A DNA stretch of 47,505 nucleotides from JAAYEA01 sp012689325 (GTDB taxonomy: Bacteria > Chloroflexota > Anaerolineae > JAAYEA01), in the NCBI GenBank assembly GCA_036841525.1, contig DAITVZ010000036.1, forward strand, positions 1 through 47,505, written 5' to 3'. The notes below the pieces were generated by a model. That model searched no databases, was not told the origin of the DNA, and was given only the letters and a program-made list of their open reading frames with translations. The position numbers were made by a program, and so were the translations under genes. Shown in pieces: positions 31,296 to 40,195 of this stretch; position 1 is the first letter of the stretch, and the number at the start of each line of letters is the position of its first letter.

Positions 31296-32300
31296 ATGAA
31301 AGTCCAAGTGATCTACAACCCTGTGGCTGGGCAGCGTGACGTTCGCGCCGAGGTCAAGCAGGTCGCCGCCTATCTTCAGGCACGTGGCTGGCAGGTGCAG
31401 AGCGCCGAGACGCGCGCCGCTGGCGAGGCCACGGAATACGCCAGGCAGGCGGTCCTGGCGGGGTGCCACCTGGTGTTGGCGGCGGGCGGGGACGGCACGC
31501 TGAACGAGGTGGTGAACGGCCTGGCGGAGAGCCCGGTGGTGCTGGGCGTCTTGCCAATCGGTACGAGCAACGTGTGGGCCAAAGAGATCGGCATCCCGGT
31601 CTCGACGCCGCTGCATCACACCTCGTTGTTGCAGGCGCTGCATTCGCTGGAAGAGGGCGCCGTCTATCCCGTCGATACCGGGCAGGCCAACGAGCGCCGC
31701 TTTCTGCTCTGGAGCGGCATCGGCTTTGACGCCAAGGTGGTGGCGGACGTGGAGCCACAGTATGAGGCCAAGCGCCGCTGGGGCGCGCTGGTTTTCATCG
31801 TCGCCGGCGTGGCGTTGGCGACGAATTTCGTGGGCACCCGGGCCCGGATTACCCTGGACGGCCAGTACCTTCGCCAGCGCGTGATCCTCATCCTGGTCAG
31901 TAACACGCAGAAATATGGCGGCGGCTTGATCCGTCCCGCGCCCCAGGCTTGCTTTGACGATGGCTACTTTGATGTCTTTGTTTGCGAGGGGCAGGGCCCG
32001 CTGGCCACGATGCTGCACGTGCTGGGCCTGCTGACCGAGCAGCATATGCGCAACCCGCGGGTTTCCTATCACCGGGTGCGCCACCTCAAGATCGAAACGA
32101 ACCGCCCCATGCCTGTGCATCTGGATGGCGCGCCGGCGGGCGAGACGCCCCTGGAGATCCGCGTGCTGCCCAAGAGCCTCAATGTTCTCCTGCCGCGCAA
32201 GGTGCACAAGGACCTCTTTGCCGACCCCAATACGGTAGGGGTGCCGTTGGCCGAGTTTGTGCGCACCCTGCCGGAGCCCGCGCAGCCGCAAGGGGTATAG
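31296..32300 (+). CDS. Diacylglycerol kinase-family lipid kinase
   Basis: This 334-residue DAGK_cat protein begins MKVQVIYNPVAGQRDVRAEV. It has the ATP-binding LVLAAGGDGTLNEVVNGLAE and GVLPIGTSNVWAKEIGIP, where most relatives read GTxNDxAR. The C-terminal beta-domain has IGFDAKVVADVEPQYEAKRR, and the end reads PVHLDGAPAGETPLEIRVLP. Relatives (DgkB, YegS, BmrU) phosphorylate diacylglycerol or sphingoid-like lipids at the membrane face. ATG 31296 lies 9 bases after CAGGAG; ATG 31287 abuts that site and is less likely. Confidence 0.9.
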   Translation: MKVQVIYNPVAGQRDVRAEVKQVAAYLQARGWQVQSAETRAAGEATEYARQAVLAGCHLVLAAGGDGTLNEVVNGLAESPVVLGVLPIGTSNVWAKEIGIPVSTPLHHTSLLQALHSLEEGAVYPVDTGQANERRFLLWSGIGFDAKVVADVEPQYEAKRRWGALVFIVAGVALATNFVGTRARITLDGQYLRQRVILILVSNTQKYGGGLIRPAPQACFDDGYFDVFVCEGQGPLATMLHVLGLLTEQHMRNPRVSYHRVRHLKIETNRPMPVHLDGAPAGETPLEIRVLPKSLNVLLPRKVHKDLFADPNTVGVPLAEFVRTLPEPAQPQGV

Positions 32301-32338
32301 GCGCCCTCCGCCGTAGGTTTCAGGCCGCCTCCGTTTTG

Positions 32339-32347
32339 TGCTATAAT
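32339..32347 (+). promoter_or_regulatory. Extended -10 promoter for the M50-to-dnaE gene run
   Basis: TGCTATAAT, the same extended -10 as at 2321-2329, with no good -35 at 17 bases (TTCAGG at 32319-32324). Start near 32354, 62 bases before the preferred start of the protease gene. Confidence 0.6.
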
Positions 32348-32415
32348 AGCGGGTGTGGCCCACCCTCGCACCGGCGCCTCGTGCCCTTGGCATGGGACGT
32401 CGCAAGGAGCGTTCA

Positions 32416-33072
32416 TTGTACGGTCGTGACCTGATATTCATGCTCTACATGCTCGTGAGCCTGGTCTTGAGCATCACCGTTCACGAGTTTTTCCATGCCT
32501 GGATGGCCAACTATCTCGGCGATTCGACAGCCAAGCGCATGGGCCGCGTCTCGCTGAACCCTCTGGTGCATCTGGACCCCATGGGATCGGTGATGATGCT
32601 GATGGCCGTCTATAGCGGCATTGGGTTGGGCTGGGGCAAGCCGGTGCCGGTGAACCCCTACAACACGCGCCGGGACCCGCGCACGGCGATGGGCATCATC
32701 GGCGCCATGGGGCCGGTCTCCAACCTGATCCTGGCGACGGTGGTCGCCATGCCATTGCGGTTCGGGACCCTGACCTCGGGGGTCGCGTACGAATTCCTGT
32801 ACGTGCTGGCGAGCGTAAACATCAGCCTGGCGGCCTTTAACCTCTTGCCCTTCCCCCCGCTGGACGGCTATAGTGTGTTGATGGCGATCCTAAACCTCAT
32901 CCGCAAGCCCTGGGCCTACCGGGCGTTTCAGACGCTGGCGCGGTTGGAAGCGCACGGGCCGATGCTTCTGTTGCTGCTGATCATGGCCGACTCGTTCATG
33001 CCCTTTAGCTTGATGGGGCTGCTGATCGGCCCGCCGATACGGCTCTTTAGCAAGCTCGTCCTGGGGATATGA
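32416..33072 (+). CDS. Site-2 protease-type (M50) membrane metalloprotease
   Basis: This 218-residue membrane protein has the zinc site HEFFHAW (HExxH) in the second hydrophobic segment (SLVLSITVHEFFHAWMANYL). The third ligand is in LLPFPPLDGYSVLM (LD-G). The layout is that of small rhomboid-sized M50B proteases (YwhC/Rip-like) with about five to six membrane helices and no PDZ domain. TTG 32416 is favoured by AAGGAG 6-7 bases upstream; an in-frame ATG at 32392 has no site. The substrate is unknown. The stop overlaps the next start (ATGA). Confidence 0.9.
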   Translation: MYGRDLIFMLYMLVSLVLSITVHEFFHAWMANYLGDSTAKRMGRVSLNPLVHLDPMGSVMMLMAVYSGIGLGWGKPVPVNPYNTRRDPRTAMGIIGAMGPVSNLILATVVAMPLRFGTLTSGVAYEFLYVLASVNISLAAFNLLPFPPLDGYSVLMAILNLIRKPWAYRAFQTLARLEAHGPMLLLLLIMADSFMPFSLMGLLIGPPIRLFSKLVLGI

Positions 33073-33608
33073 GCGCGCTTGCCAGGGCGGCGTATCGCGT
33101 CCGGCAGTTCGCGGCGGCGCTGCGAGCTGAGCTATGGCCCACGCCGCTCCCGGACCTGCGCGGCGCGCTGGGCGAGGCGGAGGGGGCGATCTTCCGGCGC
33201 CTTTCGCGCGCCGATCAGCGGCATAGCGTGGCGGTTTGGCAGACGCTCCGCGCGCGCGGGGTCGCCGACCCGGATTTGCTGAAGGCCGCGCTGTTGCATG
33301 ATGTGGGCAAGGCGGGAGCGGACGGGGCCAGCGGCCGGATTACCCTGGCGCATCGCGTGATCCATGTCCTGTTGCGGGCTGTGGCGCCCGCCGCCTGGCG
33401 GCGGCTCGCCCAGAGCCGCCCTGGGGATTGGCGCCACGCCTTTTACGTGCAGGAGCACCACGCGGCCATCGGCGCCGAACTGGTGCTGGGCCTCGGCGCG
33501 CCTGCGCTGGTGATCGATCTGGTGCGCTATCATCAAGAGGGCGGCGAGGACCAGCCCGCGCTGGCCTGGCGGCTCGCGCTGCTGCGCCAAGCGGATGCGT
33601 CGAACTAA
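33069..33608 (+). CDS. HD-domain phosphohydrolase-like protein
   Basis: This 179-residue protein has the HD motif AALLHDVGKAGADG. An upstream His is in RADQRHSVAVWQTLRARG and downstream His residues are in VQEHHAAIGAELV and LVRYHQEG, the usual metal ligands of the HD superfamily. It is probably a phosphohydrolase acting on a nucleotide or phosphoester, not recognisable further. The ATG overlaps the M50 stop by 4 bases, and the two are likely co-translated. Confidence 0.84.
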   Translation: MSALARAAYRVRQFAAALRAELWPTPLPDLRGALGEAEGAIFRRLSRADQRHSVAVWQTLRARGVADPDLLKAALLHDVGKAGADGASGRITLAHRVIHVLLRAVAPAAWRRLAQSRPGDWRHAFYVQEHHAAIGAELVLGLGAPALVIDLVRYHQEGGEDQPALAWRLALLRQADASN

Positions 33609-33633
33609 CGGCCCTTTGGCGGAAGGACACGAA

Positions 33634-34617
33634 ATGACCAAGACGCGCGTGACCATTGTGGGTTTGGGGGCGATCGGTTGCTCCCTGGGCCTGGCGTTGC
33701 AGCGATCCGGCGCCGAGGTCGAGATCACCGGCCACGATAAGGAGCCCTTGGCTTCGCGTCAGGCACAAAAGATCGGCGCGGTGCACAAGACCCACTGGAA
33801 CTTGATCTCGGCCTGCGATGGCGCTGACCTGGTCGTCCTGGCGATCCCGCTGCAGGGCATCCGCGATACCCTGAAGGCGCTGGGCGGCGAACTGCGCTCC
33901 GGCTGCGTGGTGACCGATACCGCCACGGTCAAGACCCCGGTGGCGGCGTGGGCCGCGGAATCCCTGCCCCAGGGAGTGTACTATGTGGGCGGGAACCCCA
34001 TTGTGGCCACGGAGGGCGCCGGCGCCGACGCAGCCAAGGCTGACCTTTTCCAGGAAGCCACCTGGTGCGTTGTCTCCTCTGCTCCCGCCTCTTCTGACGC
34101 GATCCAGCTCGTGACGAACGTGGTGACGTCCTGCGGGGCCAAACCCTACTTTGTGGATGTCTATGAGCACGATGGGCTCTTGGCCGCCACCGACCACCTG
34201 CCGACGGTATTGGCCGCGGCGTTGCTGAAGGCGGTGGGCGCCAGCCCGGCGCTGCGCGAGATGCGCAAGGTGGGCAGCCAGCAGTTGGCGGTGGCCACCT
34301 TGCCGGCCTGGGCCGAGGCGGCCACGTCGCGGGACGTCTGCTTGCTGAACCAGGAGAACATCCTCCGCTGGCTGGAGGTCATGCAAGCCACCCTGCGCGA
34401 GGTGCACGAGTTGCTCGCCGGCGGCGACGAGGCGCAGGTGGGCGCCTTTTTCGAGGAGGCGCGCGCCAGTTGGCGCCAATGGCAACGCGGCGAGAGCGCC
34501 GAAACCAGCGAGGTGTCGCTCAGCGATGTGATGCCCTCCATGCGCTCCATGCTCTTTGGGCGCTTGCGCAGCCTGGATCGCCCCGCCGGCAAGAAGCGAT
34601 CCGATGATGCCCCTTAG
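33634..34617 (+). CDS. Prephenate dehydrogenase-like (TyrA family) oxidoreductase
   Basis: The 327-residue protein has the NAD-binding Rossmann motif VTIVGLGAIGCSLGLALQRS and the family pattern VVTDTATVKTPVAAWAAESL. YYVGGNPIVATEGAGADAAK takes the place of the usual GxHPMxGxExxG. The C-terminal helical dimer domain includes EHDGLLAATDHLPTVLAAAL, matching the HDxxxAxxSHLPH region of TyrA with small changes. The weakened HPMAG and SHLPH motifs leave room for a related substrate, so tyrosine synthesis is probable but not sure. GGAAGGA lies about 7 bases upstream. No other aromatic-pathway gene is nearby. Confidence 0.75.
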   Translation: MTKTRVTIVGLGAIGCSLGLALQRSGAEVEITGHDKEPLASRQAQKIGAVHKTHWNLISACDGADLVVLAIPLQGIRDTLKALGGELRSGCVVTDTATVKTPVAAWAAESLPQGVYYVGGNPIVATEGAGADAAKADLFQEATWCVVSSAPASSDAIQLVTNVVTSCGAKPYFVDVYEHDGLLAATDHLPTVLAAALLKAVGASPALREMRKVGSQQLAVATLPAWAEAATSRDVCLLNQENILRWLEVMQATLREVHELLAGGDEAQVGAFFEEARASWRQWQRGESAETSEVSLSDVMPSMRSMLFGRLRSLDRPAGKKRSDDAP

Positions 34618-34654
34618 CAGGATGATCACGCGATTTGCGGGAGAAAGGACCAAG

Positions 34655-35392
34655 ATGGGAGAAAGCACAGTCCCTAGCATCTCGGCAGTGCTGCCAGCCT
34701 GGAACGAAGAGGCCAACGTGGAAAAAGCGGTCCGCGACGTGACCGCGGTGCTAGAGTCCCTGGGCGGCGACTTTGAGGTGATCGTCGTGGATGATGGGAG
34801 CCGGGACCGCACCGGCGAGGTGGTCAAGGGGCTGATGCCCGAGTTCCCGCGCCTGCGATTGGTGCCGCACCCCGTGAACCGCGGGTATGGCGGCGCGCTG
34901 CGCTCGGGGTTCACGGCGGCCACCAAAGAGCTCGTCTTTTTGACCCCGGCGGATAACCAGTTCGACGTTCAGGAGTTGCACAAGCTCTTGCCGCTGATCC
35001 CCGAGGCGGATATCATCAACCCCTATCGCGCCAATCGCCAGGACCCCGCCCATCGCCGCCTGAACGCGGCCGCCTGGAACGGTCTGATGCGGCTGCTCTT
35101 TGGGTATGTGGCCCGGGATATCGACTGCGGCTTCAAGCTGTTTAGGCGCGCGGTCATCAATCGCGTGACGCTGACCTCCAATGGGGCCTTTTTGGATACG
35201 GAGCTATTGGTGGGGGCCAAGGCGCGCGGCCTGCGCATCGTGGAAACCCCCGTCACACACCTTCCTCGCACCGCTGGTTCACAGACAGGCGCCAAGCTCA
35301 GAGTGATTCTCAAGGCTTTTCGCGAACTGATCCGTTATTGGTGGCGTCTGAGGCGTGAGCTGGCGAATGAGAGAAAACAAGAGCAGCTATAA
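34655..35392 (+). CDS. Family 2 glycosyltransferase (GT-A, dolichyl-phosphate-mannose-synthase-like)
   Basis: The 245-residue enzyme begins SISAVLPAWNEEANVEKAVR. It has VIVVDDGSRDRTGEVVKGLM for nucleotide binding and FLTPADNQFDVQELHKLLPL in the DxD position, here reading ADNQ. DIDCGFKLFRRAVINRVTL is typical of DPM1/GtrB-like members that load sugars onto polyprenyl phosphate. There is no C-terminal membrane pair, though a basic helix ends it (RELIRYWWRLRRELANERK). GAAAGGA lies 6 bases before ATG 34655. It overlaps the next glycosyltransferase gene by 26 bases, so the two likely act together on a surface glycan. Confidence 0.87.
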   Translation: MGESTVPSISAVLPAWNEEANVEKAVRDVTAVLESLGGDFEVIVVDDGSRDRTGEVVKGLMPEFPRLRLVPHPVNRGYGGALRSGFTAATKELVFLTPADNQFDVQELHKLLPLIPEADIINPYRANRQDPAHRRLNAAAWNGLMRLLFGYVARDIDCGFKLFRRAVINRVTLTSNGAFLDTELLVGAKARGLRIVETPVTHLPRTAGSQTGAKLRVILKAFRELIRYWWRLRRELANERKQEQL

Positions 35393-36560
35393 TGTCCTCA
35401 TGATCGCTCCGACGAGCTTTTTTGCCTCGTACGGATGCCATGTTAGAATACTGGAAGAGGCGCGCGTCCTGGTCAAGATGGGCCATGAAGTGACCATCGT
35501 GACCTATCACAACGGGCAGGACGTGGAGGGGTTGCGCATCGAGCGGACCCTGCCCGTCCCCTGGCGCAAGGGCTATGAGGTGGGGTCGTCTCGCCACAAG
35601 GTGGCCTTCGATCTCTTGCTGGCCGCCAAATGCGCCAGTTTCACCAGGCGGCGCCCCGATATCATCCATGCGCACCTGCATGAGGGCGTTTTCGCCGGCT
35701 ATCCCATGAGCCTGCTGTGGGATGTGCCGCTGGTGTTCGACTTTCAGGGCAGCATGACCAGCGAGATGGTGGACCACCATTTTTTGAACCCGGAGGGGTG
35801 GCTTTTCAAGCCCTGGCTGCGCCTGGAAAAGACGCTGAACCGGCTGCCGCATGCGATCCTCACCAGTTCGCTCCATGCGGCGCAGCTTTTGCAGGACCAG
35901 TTCCATGTGGACACGTCGCTGATCACGCCCATCCCCGATTGCGTCAACGCCGATGTCTTTTCGCCAACGTTGCGCCAGAGCGCGCGCGTGCTCAAGATGC
36001 AATGGGGGATCCCGGCCGAGCGGCAGGTCGTGGCCTACCTGGGGTTGCTGGCCGAGTACCAGGGGACCGGGCTGCTCTTGGAGGCCGCCAAGCAGGTGGT
36101 CCGCGCCCGCCCCAAGACGCACTTTTTGATCATGGGCTACCCGGGCGTGGAGCGCTATCGGATGCAGGCGCACGGCCTGGGGCTCGATGATTATGTGACC
36201 TTTACCGGGCGGGTGCCCTATCCGGAGGGCGCGCCGCGCTTTCTGGCGATGGGCGATATCGCGGTGGCTCCCAAGCTCTCCGCCACCGAGGGCAGTGGCA
36301 AGCTGCTCAACTATATGTCCATGGCTATGCCGGTGGTGGCTTTCGATACGCCGGTCAGCCGGGAGTACATGGGCGAGCATGGCGTCTATGCGCCGCCAGG
36401 GGACGTGGCCGCATTCGCCGAGGCGCTCATTGCCTTGTTGGACGACCCGCAGCGGGCCGCGTCGTTGGGGCAGCAATTGCGCCAGCGCGCGGTGGACCGC
36501 TACTCCTGGGATTGGGCCGGCGGGCAGATCACCAACATCTATCAGGGGCTGCTGAGCTGA
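35367..36560 (+). CDS. Family 4 glycosyltransferase (GT-B)
   Basis: This 397-residue retaining glycosyltransferase has N-terminal VLMIAPTSFFASYGCHVRIL with EEARVLVKMGHEVTIVTYHN (acceptor domain) and DIIHAHLHEGVFAGYP. The donor domain has VVAYLGLLAEYQGTGLLLEA and the diagnostic LSATEGSGKLLNYMSMAMPV followed by VVAFDTPVSREYMGEHGVY. The E-x7-E-like motif is present. It probably transfers a sugar from a nucleotide donor to a lipid or glycan at the cytoplasmic membrane face. ATG 35367 overlaps the previous gene; the ribosome site is weak, consistent with coupling. Confidence 0.9.
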   Translation: MRENKSSYNVLMIAPTSFFASYGCHVRILEEARVLVKMGHEVTIVTYHNGQDVEGLRIERTLPVPWRKGYEVGSSRHKVAFDLLLAAKCASFTRRRPDIIHAHLHEGVFAGYPMSLLWDVPLVFDFQGSMTSEMVDHHFLNPEGWLFKPWLRLEKTLNRLPHAILTSSLHAAQLLQDQFHVDTSLITPIPDCVNADVFSPTLRQSARVLKMQWGIPAERQVVAYLGLLAEYQGTGLLLEAAKQVVRARPKTHFLIMGYPGVERYRMQAHGLGLDDYVTFTGRVPYPEGAPRFLAMGDIAVAPKLSATEGSGKLLNYMSMAMPVVAFDTPVSREYMGEHGVYAPPGDVAAFAEALIALLDDPQRAASLGQQLRQRAVDRYSWDWAGGQITNIYQGLLS

Positions 36561-36589
36561 CCCTGGCGCAAGGGAACTGCGAGTTGAGC

Positions 36590-39500
36590 ATGGCCGAATT
36601 CGTACATCTCCACGTGCACAGCGAGTATTCGTTGCTGGATGGCATGAGCCGGCTAAGAGGCCTTTGCCATCGCGCTCACGACGCGGGCTCGCCCGCCATC
36701 GCCCTCACGGACCATGGCGTGATGTATGGCGCGATCGATTTCGCCCACGCGGCCCAGGACTATGGCGTCAACCCCATCATCGGCTGCGAGCTGTATGTCG
36801 CCCCGCGCTCCATGACCGACAAAGACCCCAAGTTGGACACGCACCCCTACCACTTGGTGGCGCTGGCGGAGAACCAACAGGGCTATCAGAACCTGCTCAA
36901 GCTCGTCTCCCGCGCGCACATGGAGGGCTTTTACTATCGCCCGCGCGTGGACCATGCGCTCCTATCCCAGAATACCGAGGGGATCATCTTTCTTTCGGCC
37001 TGCATCTCGGGCGAGGTCCCGCGCCTGATCGCGCAGGGGAGCCGGGAGAAGGCCCGCGAAGCGGCCATCTGGCATCGCGACACTTTTGGCAAGGACCACT
37101 TTTACCTCGAGCTGCAGCGGCATGCTGGCGTGCCCGAGCTGGACCAGGTCAATGCCGAATTGATTGCCCTGAGCCGGGAGTTGGATCTCGGCTTGGTGGC
37201 GACCAACGATGTCCACTATATCCGCAAAGAGGACGCTGCCGCCCAGGAGCTGCTGCTGGCCATCCAGACCGGCACCACCATGGATGACCCCAAGCGCATG
37301 ACCATGTCCTCGCCGGATTACTATCTGCGCAGCCCCGACGAGATGGCCGAGCTCTTTGCCTCGGTCCCACAGTCGCTGACCAACACGCTGGCCATCGCGG
37401 AGCGCTGCCATGTCAATCTCAACCGCACCCAATATCACCTGCCCCCGTTCGATGTGCCGGCGGGATATGACGCCGAGAGCTACCTCCGCTACCTGAGCGA
37501 GGAGGGTATCAAAAGGCGCTATAGCGTCATCACGGCTGAGGTCACGCAGCGCCTGTATTACGAGCTGGACCTGATCCATCGGCTTGGCTTTGACACCTAT
37601 TTCCTCATCGTCTGGGACCTCTGCCGCTATGCGCGAGAGCACGGCATCCTCATGTCGGTGCGTGGCTCCGGCGCGGGCAGCATCGTGGCCTATTCGCTGA
37701 ACATCACGGCGCTGGACCCGCTCAAGCACGACCTGCTCTTTGAGCGTTTCCTGAACCCTGGCCGGGTGACCATGCCCGATATCGACCTGGATATCCCCGA
37801 CGACCGCCGCGAAGAGATGATCCAGTACACGGTCCAAAAGTACGGCCAGGACCGCGTGGCGCAGATCATCACCTTTGGCACCATGGCGGCCCGCGGCGTG
37901 ATCCGCGACGTGGGCCGGGCGCTGGGCGTCCCGCTGCCGGAAGTGGACCGCGTGGCCAAGCTGGTGCCCTATGGCCCCAAGGTCAAGCTCAAGGACGCGC
38001 TGGAGGAAGGCTCACCCCTCCAGCAGATGTACGCGTCGCAGGACTATGTCAAGGATTGGATCGACAAGTCGCTGGCGCTGGAAGGCGTGGCTCGCCATGC
38101 CTCCACCCACGCGGCGGGCGTGGTCATCGGCGATAAACCGCTCACCGAGTATGTGGCCCTGCAGCGCGCGCCCAATGGCGAGGGCACCCTGGCCACCTAT
38201 TCCATGACGGCCCTGGAAGAGATCGGCCTGCTCAAGATCGACTTTTTGGGGCTTTCGACGCTGACCATCTTGCAGCGCGCCATGGATCTGGTCAAGCAGC
38301 AACATGGCATCGAGCTGACCCTGGAGACGATCCCGCTCGACGATCCCAAGGCGTTCCAGATCCTCTGCGCTGGCGAGGTGACCGGCCTCTTTCAGCTCGA
38401 GAGCGCGGGCATGCGGCGGACCCTGGTGGAGCTGCGCCCCACGGTGTTCGAGGACGTGGTGGTCCTGATCTCACTGTATCGCCCCGGCCCGATGCAGTTC
38501 ATCCCCAACTATATCAAGCGCAAGCATGGCGAAGAACCGATCGAGTATCCGCACCCCGCGCTGGAGCCGATCCTCAAGGAAACCTATGGCGTCTGCGTCT
38601 ACCAGGAGCAGATCCTGCGCATGGCTCGCGACGTGGCCGGTTATTCCATCGGCGATGCCGACCTGTTGCGCCGCGCCGTCTCCAAAAAGAAGGAGAAGGA
38701 GCTGACCGCTCACCGCGAAAAGTTTGTCGCGGGGGCGATGGAGCGCGGCCTGTCCGCGGAAGAAGCCAACACTATCTTTGACTCGATCATGTATTTTGCC
38801 AACTATGGCTTCAACAAGCCGCACAGCGCCGCCTATGCCATGGTCACCCTCTATACGGCTTATCTCAAGGCCAACTATCCGGTAGAGTACATGACGTCGC
38901 TCCTCTCCGTCGAGCGGAACAACACGGAAAAGCTGGGCTTGTTGACCAATGAAGCGCGGCGGATGGGCATCGAGGTGTTGCCGCCGAGCGTGAACGAGAG
39001 CGACCTGGACTTTGCGATCACCTATATCCCCGAGGACCAGGTCAAGTGGGCCGCCGACAATGCCGGGCTGGCGCTAAGCCTGCCGCCGGGCGTGACTGGC
39101 CGGCCGGCCATCCGTTTTGGCCTGAGCGCCATCAAGAATGTCGGCGAGGGGCCGGTGCAGGCCATTCTGCAGGGCCGGAACGGGCAACCTTTCCAGAGCA
39201 TCGACGACTTTTGCGAACGGGTGGACCTGCGCCAGGTGAACCGTCGCGTGCTGGAATGCCTGATCAAAGCTGGCGCGCTGGATGGCTTTGGCGGGCGGGG
39301 CCAGTTGCTCGAGATCGCGGAGCGCATGGTGAACTATAGCCACCAGCGCCATGCGGCCCAGGACATTGGGCAACGCAGCTTTTTCGACCTGGACGGCCTG
39401 AGCGACAGCAAGGACGGCGCCTCCCTGTTCTACCCCTTGCCGCGGATCGACCCGATCCCGGCCAAGGCGCTGAGCGCCTGGGAGAAAGAGCTGCTCAACA

Positions 39501-40117
39501 CGTATGTCTCCGAGCACCCGCTGCAGGCGCTGATGCGCTTGCCCGCCGGCGTGATCCCTTGCAGCCAGCTTGACGTCTCGATGAAGGGCCAGATGGTGGA
39601 GGTGGCCGGCATGGTCACCAGCGTGCGCGTCATCACCACCAAGACCGAGAAGGCCATGGCCTTCGTCCAGCTCGAGGATCTGCACGGCTCCGTGGAGGTC
39701 GTGGTCTTTCCCAACGCCTATCAGGACATGGAGGCGTTGTGGACCGAGGACACGGTTCTGGTGGTCAAGGGGCGGGTGGATGATCGCGACGAGCGCGCCA
39801 AGTTGATCTGCCAATCGGCTCGGGAGTTCAACCCTACCGAGATCAGGGAAGATCATCCCCTGGCCGATCGGCCTCGGCAGCTCAGCATCACCTTCCAGCG
39901 GACCAGGGATCTGGACCAGGACCGGCGCCGGCTGAACCAGATCTGCGAGCTGCTCAAGAGCTATAACGGGCACGACCGCTACTGCCTCAAGGTGATCAGC
40001 CAGGCCGGGGTTTTTCAGGTGGATTTCCCCAACTATACCACCAAGTATAACCCCGAGCTGCGCCGCAAGCTCGATGATCTCTTGGGACAGGACTCGGTGC
40101 AACTGGATTGGGCGTAG
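36590..40117 (+). CDS. dnaE: DNA polymerase III alpha subunit
   Basis: The replicative C-family polymerase has 1175 residues. The PHP domain starts FVHLHVHSEYSLLDGMSRLR and keeps its metal-binding His pattern. The palm has the catalytic PDIDLDIPDDRREEMIQY (about 396-413) and the third Asp in GLLKIDFLGLSTLTIL. The fingers include YRPGPMQFIPNYIKRKHGEE and ISLYRPGPM. Helix-hairpin-helix and OB domains follow, the latter with GQMVEVAGMVTSVRVITTKT and EVVVFPNAYQDMEALW. The length and order fit DnaE1. ATG 36590 is 30 bases after the glycosyltransferase stop with only a weak AGGGAA site. Being at the end of a glycan operon is unusual for dnaE. Confidence 0.96.
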   Translation: MAEFVHLHVHSEYSLLDGMSRLRGLCHRAHDAGSPAIALTDHGVMYGAIDFAHAAQDYGVNPIIGCELYVAPRSMTDKDPKLDTHPYHLVALAENQQGYQNLLKLVSRAHMEGFYYRPRVDHALLSQNTEGIIFLSACISGEVPRLIAQGSREKAREAAIWHRDTFGKDHFYLELQRHAGVPELDQVNAELIALSRELDLGLVATNDVHYIRKEDAAAQELLLAIQTGTTMDDPKRMTMSSPDYYLRSPDEMAELFASVPQSLTNTLAIAERCHVNLNRTQYHLPPFDVPAGYDAESYLRYLSEEGIKRRYSVITAEVTQRLYYELDLIHRLGFDTYFLIVWDLCRYAREHGILMSVRGSGAGSIVAYSLNITALDPLKHDLLFERFLNPGRVTMPDIDLDIPDDRREEMIQYTVQKYGQDRVAQIITFGTMAARGVIRDVGRALGVPLPEVDRVAKLVPYGPKVKLKDALEEGSPLQQMYASQDYVKDWIDKSLALEGVARHASTHAAGVVIGDKPLTEYVALQRAPNGEGTLATYSMTALEEIGLLKIDFLGLSTLTILQRAMDLVKQQHGIELTLETIPLDDPKAFQILCAGEVTGLFQLESAGMRRTLVELRPTVFEDVVVLISLYRPGPMQFIPNYIKRKHGEEPIEYPHPALEPILKETYGVCVYQEQILRMARDVAGYSIGDADLLRRAVSKKKEKELTAHREKFVAGAMERGLSAEEANTIFDSIMYFANYGFNKPHSAAYAMVTLYTAYLKANYPVEYMTSLLSVERNNTEKLGLLTNEARRMGIEVLPPSVNESDLDFAITYIPEDQVKWAADNAGLALSLPPGVTGRPAIRFGLSAIKNVGEGPVQAILQGRNGQPFQSIDDFCERVDLRQVNRRVLECLIKAGALDGFGGRGQLLEIAERMVNYSHQRHAAQDIGQRSFFDLDGLSDSKDGASLFYPLPRIDPIPAKALSAWEKELLNTYVSEHPLQALMRLPAGVIPCSQLDVSMKGQMVEVAGMVTSVRVITTKTEKAMAFVQLEDLHGSVEVVVFPNAYQDMEALWTEDTVLVVKGRVDDRDERAKLICQSAREFNPTEIREDHPLADRPRQLSITFQRTRDLDQDRRRLNQICELLKSYNGHDRYCLKVISQAGVFQVDFPNYTTKYNPELRRKLDDLLGQDSVQLDWA

Positions 40118-40195
40118 AGGGCGGGACGCTGATGGCTGATCGCGGAGCGCACAACCTTGGGTCCAGCGCGACTCGCGGCGGGTCGGTGAGGTAGC

